A stretch of DNA of 64,000 nt from Streptomyces sp. TRM68367 (lineage in GTDB: Bacteria; Actinomycetota; Actinomycetes; Streptomycetales; Streptomycetaceae). Both the position numbers and the translations under genes were made by a program. Below are positions 43,296 through 52,060 of the stretch, in pieces; position 1 is the first letter of the stretch, and every line of letters begins with the position of its first letter. The DNA is taken from assembly GCF_014495685.1 (NCBI RefSeq), contig NZ_JACTVI010000004.1:62001-126000 (forward strand), given 5' to 3'. A model generated the notes under the pieces. That model made no database searches, had not been told where the DNA came from, and was given only the letters and a program-made list of their open reading frames with translations.

Positions 43296-45254
43296 ATGCC
43301 GAAACGCATGCACGTCACGACCTGGAGACCCCTGGCCGCGGCGGCCACCGCCGCCCTGCTGGCCGGCCTGCTCACGCCCGCCGCGGCCACCGCCGCCACG
43401 CCGCGCAAGAGTGAGCCCGTCCACTCGTACGACAAGGCGGTCCGCGAGGCCGTCTGGGTGGACACCGGACTCGACGGGGACGGCGACGGAAAGCGCGACC
43501 GCGTCGCCGTGGACATCGTCCGCCCGAGCGAACCCGGCCGGCAGGGCCGGAAGGTGCCCGTCATCATGGACGCCAGCCCGTACTACTCCTGCTGCGGGCG
43601 CGGCAACGAGAGCCAGCGGAAGACGTACGACGCGAACGGCAACGTCGTGCAGATGCCGCTGTTCTACGACAACTACTTCGTGCCGCGCGGCTACGCCGTC
43701 GTCGGCGTCGACCTCGCCGGCACCAACCGTTCCGACGGCTGCGTCGACGTCGGCGGCCGGTCCGACGTCCGGTCCGCGAAGGCGGTCGTCGACTGGCTGA
43801 ACGGCCGCGCGAAGGCGTACACCACCCGCACCGGCACCACCCCCGCCAAGGCCACCTGGACCAACGGCAAGACGGGCATGATCGGCAAGAGCTACGACGG
43901 CACGGTCGCCAACGGCGTTGCCGCCACCGGAGTCGAGGGCCTGCGGACCATCGTGCCGATCAGCGCCATCTCCTCCTGGTACGACTACTACTTCCAGCAG
44001 GGCGCCCCGCTGTACGACTCCGGCCCCGACTGGCTGTCCAACTACGTCAACAGCCCGGACGCCCGCGCCAGGTGCGCCGCCGTGCAGCGGGGGCTCGTCG
44101 AGGGTGCCCCGCGCACCGGCGACTGGACCCCGCTGTGGTCCGAGCGCGACTACGTGAAGGCCGCGAAGAGGGTCAAGGCCAGCGTGTTCCTGATCCACGG
44201 CATGCAGGACCTCAACGTGCGGATGAAGCACGTCGGCCAGTGGTGGGACGCCCTCGCGAAGAGCGGCGTGGAGCGCAAGATCTGGCTGTCGCAGACCGGT
44301 CACGTCGACCCGTTCGACTTCCGGCGGGCCGAGTGGGTCGACACCCTGCACCGCTGGTTCGACCATGAACTCCTCGGTTACGACAACGGCATCGACCGCG
44401 AGCCGGTGGCCGACATCGAACGCCACCCCGACCAGTGGGTCACCTCCCCGGCGTGGCCGGCGCGCGGCACCACCCCCACGACCCTGCGCCCGGCCGAGGG
44501 CACGCAGGACGGCGTCGGCTCCCTCGGCCTGCGCAGGGGCACCGGCACCGAGACCTTCACCGACAACCCGCAGCTGAGCGAGACCGACTGGGCCGCGAAG
44601 GCCGACACGCCCACGCCCGAGAAGGCGGGCTTCGTCACCGGGCCGCTCACCCGCGACCTGCGCCTGTCCGGCTCCTCCGAGGTGACCGTCACCGCGACAC
44701 CGAGCACGCCGACGGCCCACCTGAGCGCCGTCCTCGTGGACCTCGGCCGCGACACGATCCGCGACTACGCCGACGCCGCCGAGGGCATCACCACGCTCAC
44801 CGACCGCAGTTGCTGGGGTCCGAGCACGGCGGGCGACAGCTCCTGTTACAAGGAGACCCGGGCCAAGACCGCCGACGTCGACTACACGATCGTCAGCCGC
44901 GGCTGGGCGGACCTGGGCACCTATGCCGCCGCCGGCAAGGGCGTCCCGCTCACCCCGGGGAAGCCGTACACGCTCACCCTCGACCTGGCCGCCACCGACC
45001 ACGTCGTCCCGAAGGGCCACCGCCTCGCCCTGATCGTCGCGGGCACCGACAAGGGCCTCATCGATCCGCCCGCCGACAAGCCGACGCTCACCGTGGACCT
45101 GTCCCGCACCTCGGCGCGCGTCCCGTTCGTCGGCGGCGCCGACGCGTTCGCCCGGGCCACCGCCGGCGCGGCACACGCCGCCCCGCAGGGCACGGTCCTG
45201 GACGGCGTACGCGATCCGCGCACCACGCAGCGGGTCCCGGGGGGAGACCGGTGA
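43296..45254 (+). CDS. Secreted Xaa-Pro dipeptidyl-peptidase (S15)
   Basis: A 652-residue exported serine peptidase. Signal peptide is about residues 1-35 ([21 protein letters not shown]). The catalytic Ser is in [10 protein letters not shown]; the Asp and His are in [13 protein letters not shown] and [11 protein letters not shown]. The C-terminal jelly-roll typical of PepX/CocE proteins follows. ATG 43296 gives the usual [11 protein letters not shown]-terminus; a TTG at 43281 with GGGAG upstream is an alternative. It overlaps the M14 gene by GTGA. Confidence 0.9.
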   Translation: MPKRMHVTTWRPLAAAATAALLAGLLTPAAATAATPRKSEPVHSYDKAVREAVWVDTGLDGDGDGKRDRVAVDIVRPSEPGRQGRKVPVIMDASPYYSCCGRGNESQRKTYDANGNVVQMPLFYDNYFVPRGYAVVGVDLAGTNRSDGCVDVGGRSDVRSAKAVVDWLNGRAKAYTTRTGTTPAKATWTNGKTGMIGKSYDGTVANGVAATGVEGLRTIVPISAISSWYDYYFQQGAPLYDSGPDWLSNYVNSPDARARCAAVQRGLVEGAPRTGDWTPLWSERDYVKAAKRVKASVFLIHGMQDLNVRMKHVGQWWDALAKSGVERKIWLSQTGHVDPFDFRRAEWVDTLHRWFDHELLGYDNGIDREPVADIERHPDQWVTSPAWPARGTTPTTLRPAEGTQDGVGSLGLRRGTGTETFTDNPQLSETDWAAKADTPTPEKAGFVTGPLTRDLRLSGSSEVTVTATPSTPTAHLSAVLVDLGRDTIRDYADAAEGITTLTDRSCWGPSTAGDSSCYKETRAKTADVDYTIVSRGWADLGTYAAAGKGVPLTPGKPYTLTLDLAATDHVVPKGHRLALIVAGTDKGLIDPPADKPTLTVDLSRTSARVPFVGGADAFARATAGAAHAAPQGTVLDGVRDPRTTQRVPGGDR

Positions 45255-46519
45255 TCCGCGTCCTGACCGTCACCGGCGCCGTCCTCGCCGCGTCCCTCGT
45301 CACGGTCCCGGCGGCGCGGGCGACCGACGGCCCGCCGCGCACCGGCTTCGAGCGGACGAACGGCGCCCGCTGGACCACCCAGCCCGAGGAGCAGGATTTC
45401 CTGGCGGCCGTCGACCGGGCGAGCGGCCGCGTGTCCGTCTCCCGCATCGGTACGGCCCAGCAGGGCCGCCCGCTCCAACTGGTCCGGATCGGCACGCGTC
45501 CGGCCCCGAACAAGGTGCTCCTCGTGTGCGGCCAGCACGGCGACGAACCGGCCGGCCGCGAGGCCTGCCTGAGCACGGTCCGCGACCTGGCCCACGCGCG
45601 GGACCCGGGCACCCGGCGCTTCCTGGAGCGCACCACGGTCCTCGTCGTGCCCACCGCCAACCCCGACGGCCGGGCCGCGAACACCCGCGGCAACAGCGAC
45701 GGCGTCGACATCAACCGCGACCACGTCGCCCTGCGGACCGCCGAGGGCCGCGCCCTGGCCGCCCTCGTGCGCGACCAACGCCCCGACGTGGTCTACGACC
45801 TGCACGAGTACGGGGCGAGACCGCCGTACTACGACAAGGACCTGTTCGATCTGTGGCCGCGCAACCTCAACACGGCCCCGGCCGTGCACGACGTGGCCGA
45901 GACCCTGTCCGGGGCGCATGTACGGCCCGCCGCGCAGGCCGCCGGGTACTCGACGGGCACGTACGGCATCTGGACCGACCCCGTGACGGGCGAGCCGATC
46001 CGGCAGGTGGCCGGGGACGGGCAGGAGCGCATCCTGCGGAACATGTCCGGCGTCAAGCACGCGGTGGGCCTGCTCATCGAGAGCCGTACGGACCCGCTCA
46101 CGGAGGCCGAACAGCGGGACGAGGCACTCAACAACCGGCGCCGGCTGACCTCCCAACTCGCCGCACTGAAGGGCCTGTTCGGGTTCGTGGACGCGCGGCG
46201 CGGCCAGGTCGAGCGGGCCACGGGCGCCGCCCGGCTCGCGGGCCTGTCCGACACCGGCCCCGTCTACCTCGGCGGCGCCGACAACGACCCGCCCGAACCG
46301 TCCGAGGTGATCCAGGACCCGCCCTGCGGCTACCGGCTCACCGGCGCCCAGTACACGCAGGTGCGGGACGAGCTCGCCCTGCACGGCGTGCACGTGCGCA
46401 GGGACGGCGAGGGCGCCCTCGTCCCGCTGCGGCAGTCGCTGCGCGCCCTCGTGCCGCTGCTGCTCGACGAGCGGGCCGCATACCACCTCACGGCGGCCGA
46501 ACCCGATATCGACTGCTGA
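45251..46519 (+). CDS. Secreted M14-family zinc carboxypeptidase-like protein
   Basis: 422 residues with a signal peptide ending near PAARATD. Zinc ligands are in [10 protein letters not shown] (HxxE) and YDLHEYG; substrate Arg/Asn are in [11 protein letters not shown]; the catalytic Glu is in LLIESRTD. The GTG start at 45251 overlaps the S15 stop, with GGGGAG upstream, so the two peptidases are cotranscribed and coupled, presumably to digest peptides outside the cell. Confidence 0.88.
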   Translation: MIRVLTVTGAVLAASLVTVPAARATDGPPRTGFERTNGARWTTQPEEQDFLAAVDRASGRVSVSRIGTAQQGRPLQLVRIGTRPAPNKVLLVCGQHGDEPAGREACLSTVRDLAHARDPGTRRFLERTTVLVVPTANPDGRAANTRGNSDGVDINRDHVALRTAEGRALAALVRDQRPDVVYDLHEYGARPPYYDKDLFDLWPRNLNTAPAVHDVAETLSGAHVRPAAQAAGYSTGTYGIWTDPVTGEPIRQVAGDGQERILRNMSGVKHAVGLLIESRTDPLTEAEQRDEALNNRRRLTSQLAALKGLFGFVDARRGQVERATGAARLAGLSDTGPVYLGGADNDPPEPSEVIQDPPCGYRLTGAQYTQVRDELALHGVHVRRDGEGALVPLRQSLRALVPLLLDERAAYHLTAAEPDIDC

Positions 46520-46601
46520 AGAGGTGAGATCGGCGGCACTTGTGGTAGGTGCCGTACCGGAGAAACATGATCCGCCAACTCCTTGGTGAAAGGTGCCGTC
46601 T

Positions 46602-48326
46602 GTGACGCACGACCGACAAAGCGACCAACACACTCATGAGGGAGGCTCGCTGCCAGGCTCGGAAGCGGGCATCCCCCGTCAGGAACCGCCCCGGACCGAC
46701 CGGGTAGTGTTCGGCGCCACCGCCGTGCTCACCCTGGGGTTCGTCATCTGGGGCGCCTCCGCGACGGACTCGCTCGAAGACGTCTCCAGCAGCATGCTCG
46801 AAGGGCTGATCCACAACGGCGGCTGGGCGTTCATGCTGGCCGCCTCCGGGTTCGTCGTCTTCGCCCTGTGGCTCGCCGCCAGCCGCTACGGCCGGATCCA
46901 CCTCGGCACCGAGGGCGAGGAACCGGAGTTCCGCACGGTGTCGTGGGTCGCCATGATGTTCAGTGCCGGCATGGGCATCGGCCTGATGTTCTGGGGCGTG
47001 AGCGAGCCGCTGGCGCACTACGGCTCGCCCCCGCCGGGCACCGCCCCCGCCGACTCCGGGGAGCGTATGTCGACGGCGATGGCGACCACCCTGTTCCACT
47101 GGACGCTGCACCCCTGGGCGATCTACGCCGTGGTCGGCCTCGCCATCGCCTACAGCACCTTCCGCAGGCGGCGCCGCCAGACCATCAGTGCCGTCTTCAC
47201 GCCGCTCATCGGCGAGAAGAACGCCAACGGTGTCGGCGGCCGGGTCATCGACATCCTGGCCATCGTCGCGACCGTGTTCGGCTCCGCGGCCTCGCTGGGG
47301 CTCGGCGCGCTGCAGATCGGTTCCGGCGTGGAGGAACTGGGCTGGATGGGCAAGGTGAGCACCGGGCTGCTCGTCACGATCATCGCGGTGCTGACCGTGG
47401 CGTTCGTCGCGTCCGCGGTCTCGGGTGTGGAGCGGGGCATCCAGTGGCTGTCCAACATCAACATGGTGCTGGCGCTGCTGCTCGCCGTGTTCGTGTTCGC
47501 CGTCGGGCCCACCATCGTCGTGCTGGATCTGCTGCCCACCTCGCTGTTCTCCTACCTCGGCGACCTGCCGGAACTCGCCGCCCGCACCGAGGCCAGCGGC
47601 GGCAAGGGCGTCGCGGACTGGCTGGGCAGCTGGACCGTCTTCTACTGGGCGTGGTGGATCTCCTGGACGCCGTTCGTCGGCATGTTCATCGCGCGCATCA
47701 GCCGGGGCCGGACGATCCGGCAGTTCGTCGGCGGCGTCATCCTCGTGCCCAGCACGGTCAGCCTGATCTGGTTCGCGATCTTCGGCGGCTCGGCGATGAA
47801 GCAGCAGGAGCAGGGCCGGCTCGGTGCGGAGGACACTCCCGAGGGCCAGCTCTTCGCGCTGCTGCGGGACTACCCCCTCGCCACCGTCACCAGCCTGCTG
47901 GTGATGATCCTCGTCGGCATCTTCTTCGTCTCGGGCGCCGACGCCGCCTCCATCGTGATGGGCACCCTGTCGCAGAAGGGCGCGCTCGAACCGAGCCGCC
48001 TGATGGTGGTGTTCTGGGGCGTGGTCACCGGGGCGGTGGCGGCCATCATGCTGCTGGTCGGCAGCGGCGACGGCGACGCGCTCAACGGCCTGCAGAACCT
48101 GACGATCCTCGCGGCGGCGCCGTTCGTCGTCGTGATGATCTTCATGTGTGTGGCTCTGATGCGCGATCTGCGCCGGGACCCGGTCATCGTGCGCGGCGAG
48201 ATGGGCACCGAGGCCGTCGAAATGGCCGTGGTCGAGGGTCATCGCAAGTACGACGGCGACTTCGAGTTCCGCGTCGGTCCGGGCCGCGGCCCGGATGTGG
48301 AGGGCGACCCCATCGGCAAGCACTGA
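46602..48326 (+). CDS. BCCT-family (betaine/choline/carnitine) transporter
   Basis: A 574-residue, 12-helix secondary transporter. Family marks are MMFSAGMGIGLMFWGVSEPL in the early helices, FHWTLHPWAIYAVVGL, and the signature FYWAWWISWTPFVGMFIAR. The C-terminal tail of about 70 residues is hydrophilic and may sense osmotic state. GTG 46602 is chosen because AAAGG lies 9 nt upstream; GTG 46593 is too close to it. Likely substrate is glycine betaine or choline. Confidence 0.9.
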   Translation: MTHDRQSDQHTHEGGSLPGSEAGIPRQEPPRTDRVVFGATAVLTLGFVIWGASATDSLEDVSSSMLEGLIHNGGWAFMLAASGFVVFALWLAASRYGRIHLGTEGEEPEFRTVSWVAMMFSAGMGIGLMFWGVSEPLAHYGSPPPGTAPADSGERMSTAMATTLFHWTLHPWAIYAVVGLAIAYSTFRRRRRQTISAVFTPLIGEKNANGVGGRVIDILAIVATVFGSAASLGLGALQIGSGVEELGWMGKVSTGLLVTIIAVLTVAFVASAVSGVERGIQWLSNINMVLALLLAVFVFAVGPTIVVLDLLPTSLFSYLGDLPELAARTEASGGKGVADWLGSWTVFYWAWWISWTPFVGMFIARISRGRTIRQFVGGVILVPSTVSLIWFAIFGGSAMKQQEQGRLGAEDTPEGQLFALLRDYPLATVTSLLVMILVGIFFVSGADAASIVMGTLSQKGALEPSRLMVVFWGVVTGAVAAIMLLVGSGDGDALNGLQNLTILAAAPFVVVMIFMCVALMRDLRRDPVIVRGEMGTEAVEMAVVEGHRKYDGDFEFRVGPGRGPDVEGDPIGKH

Positions 48327-48353
48327 CCACGGACCACCGCCGGACAGGCGCGG

Positions 48354-49094
48354 TCAGGGGGCGGCGGCCAGCTCCGCCGCCTCCTGAGCGCAGCCCCAGG
48401 CCACGGTGACGCCCCCGCCGCCATGGCCGTAGTTGTGCACCAGCACTCGCCCGTCCGGCAGCGTTTCGCGCTCCAGCCGGACCCCGGGCCGCGCGGGCCT
48501 GAGCCCCACCCGGTGGCCGGGAACCCGCGCCCCGGCGATCTCCGGCCGGAGCGCCGCGCACCGCCGTACGATCGCCTCGGCCACGGCCGGATCCGGCTCC
48601 GTGTACCACACGTCCTCCTCCGCGGTGCCGCCGAGCACGAGGCCGTCCGGCTGCGGAAAGAAGTACGCCGGCTCGCCGGCGGCGTCGGTGGAGACGAGCC
48701 AGGTGTCGATCCCCGGGTTCTCCACGACGACCAGTTGCCCGCGCACGGGCCGTACGGACGGATCCGGGACGAGCTCGCGGGCGGCGAGCCCGGTGCAGTT
48801 GACCACGACCGGCGCGCCGGCCTCGGCGAAGGAGGACACCGTACGGTCCTCGACCAGCCCGCCCGCCTTGACGAACCGCTCCCGCAGCCAGCGCAGGTGA
48901 GTCGACATGTCGATGAGCGGCAGCCGCGCCCGGATCGCCGTCCCCGCGTACTCCGCGGCCGTCGCCGCCCGCAGTCCCGGCACCCGGCCGGCCAGCCATG
49001 CGTCCGCCCCGTCCAGGTCGGCGCCGCCCAGTACCCCTTCGACCATGCGTACGCCGGTCGCCTCGGGGCGCATCGCCATGCAGGAGACGGGCAC
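48354..49094 (-). pseudogene. Truncated D-amino-acid oxidase family gene (FAD-binding N-terminus missing)
   Basis: 246 residues match the middle and end of DAO-type oxidases: STHLRWLRERF, VVNCTGLAARELV, PVRGQLVVVENPG, HRVGLRPARPGVRLE and the C-terminal HNYGHGGGGVTVAWGCA. The family normally starts with a GxGxxG FAD fold of about 70-80 residues; here conserved sequence begins abruptly at RPEATGVRMVEG, after a few unrelated residues. Upstream sequence in no frame shows the missing fold. Without it FAD cannot bind, so this is most likely a decayed gene. Confidence 0.75.
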
Positions 49095-49204
49095 CTCCGG
49101 GAGCCGCGGGGGCGGTCGGCATCACGCCGTACCACGACATCGCCGGCACCACGCGGCCTCGCTCGCGCGGCCGGCGCTCACCCTTGCCGCGCGGCGCGCC
49201 GGAT

Positions 49205-49219
49205 GTGACGGTCCGTCAC
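49205..49219. promoter_or_regulatory. 15-bp palindrome upstream of the GT87-like gene
   Basis: GTGACGGTCCGTCAC is a perfect 7+1+7 palindrome ending 15 nt before the GTG start at 49235. It could be an operator or part of a ribosome-site hairpin. Confidence 0.35.
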
Positions 49220-49234
49220 CTTTAGGATGCGGGC

Positions 49235-50428
49235 GTGGACCCCACGCCTCCCCCGACCGTCACCCCCTGGCTGCACCGACCCGCCTCGGTCCCGGCCCGG
49301 CTGGCCGCCGTGGCTCTGCTGGCGGTCATGGTCCACCGGGCCACCACCGTTGTGCGCCCCGGTCTGGACAACACCTTCGTGGTGGCCGCGACCCGCACGT
49401 TCCTCGACGGGGGATCTCCCTACGCCGACCCCCGCTTCCTCTATCTGCCAAGTGCCGTGCTCGCCGCCGTGCCCGAGGCCCTGCTCGACGACCGGCTGCT
49501 GCGCGTGGCCGCCCCCTGCATCGCCGGCGCCCTGGTTCTCACCGGCTGGCTCCTCGCCCTGCGGATCTTCGGCGTGTCCGCGAACAGCCGGCTGGCGGTG
49601 CTCGTCGCGGGCGGACTCGCCTACTTCATGCCGTTCTGGAGCGTGGTCGTCCTCGCCAACTGGACCGCCTCCTCGGTGGCACTGATGCCACTCGCGCTGC
49701 TGTGCGCGGCCCGCGGCCGCTGGACGGCCGCGGGCCTGGTGACCGGGCTCGCCGTCGCGCTGAAACCCATGCTCGCCCCGCTGCTCCTGCTCTTCCTCTT
49801 CGCGCGGGCCTGGCGAGGGGCCGCCGCCGTCGTCCTGGTCCCGCTCGCGGCCTCCGCCACGGCGGCGCTGGCCATGCCCCGGCCCGGTCTCTTCTTCACC
49901 CGCGTCCTGCCCTTCCTGCTGCGCGGGCAGGACGACCTCGCGCGCCCCTACGACGCCTCGCTGGTCACCGTCCTGCCCCGGCTGTCCGTCACCGCCTGGA
50001 TCGCCACGCCGGCAGCGCTCGCCCTGGCGGGGGCGGGACTGCTGCTGGCCTGGCGGCGCTGGCAGGGAGGCGGGGATCCTCGTCTGCGGCTGGTGGAGAC
50101 CTCCGCCATGCTGATGCTCGCCGCCTTCCTCGTCTCCCGGCCCGCGTTCCTGCACTACGCCCTGGTGCCGCTGCTGCCGCTGCTGGCCTCGGCGGGTGTG
50201 CCGGGGAGCGCGCCCCGCTCGCCCTGGTTCTGGATCGCCCTGCTGCCCCAGGTCCCGGCGTTCGCCTGGCCGTTGCTGGAGGCGCCCGAACGCCGGGCGT
50301 TCAAGGACGCCGCGATGTTCTGCCTGCTCGCGGTCGCGGTCGGCGCGCGCTGCCTGCGCCCGGCCGGCACCGGGCGGCCAGAGGCGCCCGCCGCGCACCG
50401 AGTGAGCTTCCGGAGTCGTACGCCGTGA
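49235..50428 (+). CDS. Polytopic membrane glycosyltransferase (GT87/DUF2029-like)
   Basis: 397 residues with about ten hydrophobic segments. The early loop NTFVVAATRTFLDGGSPYADPRFLYLP (cited here only in part as SPYADPRFLYLP) is typical of GT87-type polyprenyl-phosphate-mannose-dependent mannosyltransferases, with the acidic pair in the first outer loop. ALKPMLAPLLLLF matches the conserved KP region. It would add a sugar to a lipid or protein at the outer membrane face. GTG start at 49235. Confidence 0.75.
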   Translation: MDPTPPPTVTPWLHRPASVPARLAAVALLAVMVHRATTVVRPGLDNTFVVAATRTFLDGGSPYADPRFLYLPSAVLAAVPEALLDDRLLRVAAPCIAGALVLTGWLLALRIFGVSANSRLAVLVAGGLAYFMPFWSVVVLANWTASSVALMPLALLCAARGRWTAAGLVTGLAVALKPMLAPLLLLFLFARAWRGAAAVVLVPLAASATAALAMPRPGLFFTRVLPFLLRGQDDLARPYDASLVTVLPRLSVTAWIATPAALALAGAGLLLAWRRWQGGGDPRLRLVETSAMLMLAAFLVSRPAFLHYALVPLLPLLASAGVPGSAPRSPWFWIALLPQVPAFAWPLLEAPERRAFKDAAMFCLLAVAVGARCLRPAGTGRPEAPAAHRVSFRSRTP

Positions 50429-50453
50429 CCGCGAGGGTGGCGCAGTCGCCGGC

Positions 50454-50933
50454 TCAGCTCGTGTCCGCCGCCGGCGCGGGCGCGACCGGCTCGCCCAGGA
50501 CGCGGCTCGCCAGTTCGGTGGCGAGGTCGGCGGCGTGGACGCGCAGGGCGGCCTCCGCCGCCGTTCGCTCGGCCTCGATGCGGGCCGTGGCGTCGGCGAG
50601 CAGGCCGTCGCGTTCGCGCACGCCGTCCGCACGCGCGGCGGTGATGAGCGCGGCGCCCTCCTCCTGGGCCCGCTGCCGGATGCGCGCGGCGTCATGGCGA
50701 GCGCCGGCGAGCAGGGCGCGCACCTCCTCCCGCGTGGCCTCGGCCTCGGCGCGGAGATCCTCGGCCCGCTTGCCGACGCCCTCGGTCGCCTCCTCGCGGG
50801 CCTCCAGGACGTGGTTGATCCGCCGGAGCAGACGGGTCATGGCGAGGTAGCACAGAGCGAACAGGACGGCACCGGCCACCAGTTCCGGGACCGGTGGGTT
50901 CAACGGGCCGATGTCCATGGGAAGCAGCTCCAT
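50454..50933 (-). CDS. Orphan F0 ATP synthase subunit B-like protein
   Basis: 159 residues: one membrane helix near the N-terminus (PELVAGAVLFALCYLAMT), then a long charged coiled coil rich in Ala/Glu/Arg. This is the AtpF layout, but no other ATP synthase subunit is nearby. A paralogue that has left the complex, acting as a membrane-anchored coiled coil, is likely. The next gene on this strand upstream is a small two-helix protein. Confidence 0.8.
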   Translation of the reverse strand: MELLPMDIGPLNPPVPELVAGAVLFALCYLAMTRLLRRINHVLEAREEATEGVGKRAEDLRAEAEATREEVRALLAGARHDAARIRQRAQEEGAALITAARADGVRERDGLLADATARIEAERTAAEAALRVHAADLATELASRVLGEPVAPAPAADTS

Positions 50934-50961
50934 GCCGGAGCTTTACCCGCTCATCCCCACT

Positions 50962-51171
50962 TCACTTCGTGAACCGGGGCAGTTCCTCGTCGGCCGCCCT
51001 CGACACCCGGCGCCGGATCGCGAACCATCCGCCGACGAGGATGACCGCGATCAGGGGGATCAGCAGCAGCGTCTTGCGGCCGACCGCGGCGTACGCGAAG
51101 ATCACGCCCTGCACGACGAGGACGACGGGCATCAGGCCGTGCGGGAAGACGCCGCCGTGGTCCGTGACCAC
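50962..51171 (-). CDS. Small two-helix membrane protein
   Basis: 69 residues with two hydrophobic segments (LMPVVLVVQGVIFAYAAVG and LLLIPLIAVILVGGWFAI) and a charged C-terminus. GTG 51171 lacks a clear ribosome-binding site; ATG 51132 is a shorter alternative. It lies 28 nt upstream of the AtpF-like gene on the same strand and may be cotranscribed. No family recognised. Confidence 0.55.
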   Translation of the reverse strand: MVTDHGGVFPHGLMPVVLVVQGVIFAYAAVGRKTLLLIPLIAVILVGGWFAIRRRVSRAADEELPRFTK

Positions 51172-51321
51172 ACTCAGGCCCGGGGTCCGGCCGCCGACCT
51201 CGTGCTGGTGGCGAGAAGGACCAAGGCGTCACCTTTCCCCGGAAACCGCTTCATACGCGGTGGCCCATTCACAGAGCGGCTCATCTCACTGGAGCGGGAA
51301 AGGTGATCGCCGCAGGAGGTT

Positions 51322-51336
51322 TCACAGCACTTGTGA
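51322..51336. promoter_or_regulatory. Inverted repeat before the MerR gene
   Basis: TCACA and TGTGA arms with a 5-nt spacer, 19 nt upstream of the MerR ATG. A site for autoregulation is possible. Confidence 0.3.
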
Positions 51337-51355
51337 GACAGCGATACTGCTGCAC

Positions 51356-52060
51356 ATGACCACCGAAGCCGAGGAGCCGACCCTCACGATCGACGAGCTG
51401 GCCGCGCGGGCGGGCCTCACGGTGCGCACGGTCCGCTTCTACGGCACCCGGGGTCTGCTGCCGCCGCCGGTGATCGGTCCGCGGCGCGTGGGCCACTACG
51501 GGCGGGAGCACCTGGCCCGGCTGGCGCTCATCGAGGAGTTGCAGCACCAGGGGATGACGCTGGCCGCGATCGAGCGCTATCTGGACCGGCTGCCGGAGGG
51601 CCTGAGCCCGCACGATCTCGCGATACACGGGGCGGTGGTGGCCTCCTGGGCGCCGGACGCGGTGGAGACGGTGACCCGGGAGGAGCTTCAGCGGCGGGCG
51701 GGGCGGCCGCTGGGCGACGACGACGTCGAGCGGCTGGCCGCGATGGACGTGGTGCGGCCCGGGGACGGCGGGTACGACGTCGACCTGGGCATGCTCCGGC
51801 TCGGCGTCGAGCTGCTGGACGTACCGCTGTCGCAGGAGGCGATCCTCGCAGCGCGCGAGGTCCTCGTGGATCACACGCGCGCCGCGGCTCACGAGCTCTA
51901 CCGGCTCTTCCGGGGCGAGGTGTCGGAGCGTGCCGCGCGGGACGTGAAGTCCCTGTCGGCCCACATGCACCCCTTGGTGGTGCAGGCGCTGCTGACGGCC
52001 TTCCAGCGCTCACTGAAGGAAGAGCTGGGCGAGTGGCTCACCCGGTCAGGCCCGGACTGA
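51356..52060 (+). CDS. MerR-family transcriptional regulator
   Basis: 234 residues. The N-terminal winged helix is LTIDELAARAGLTVRTVRFYGTRG-type (first part LTIDELAARAGLTVRTVRFY), followed by RRVGHYGREHLARL and the dimer helix. The C-terminal ligand domain of about 150 residues has no Cys pattern of metal sensors, so an organic effector is likely. ATG 51356 starts the conserved domain. Its 3' end overlaps the convergent FadB-like gene by 15 nt; it may control the fatty-acid genes there. Confidence 0.88.
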   Translation: MTTEAEEPTLTIDELAARAGLTVRTVRFYGTRGLLPPPVIGPRRVGHYGREHLARLALIEELQHQGMTLAAIERYLDRLPEGLSPHDLAIHGAVVASWAPDAVETVTREELQRRAGRPLGDDDVERLAAMDVVRPGDGGYDVDLGMLRLGVELLDVPLSQEAILAAREVLVDHTRAAAHELYRLFRGEVSERAARDVKSLSAHMHPLVVQALLTAFQRSLKEELGEWLTRSGPD

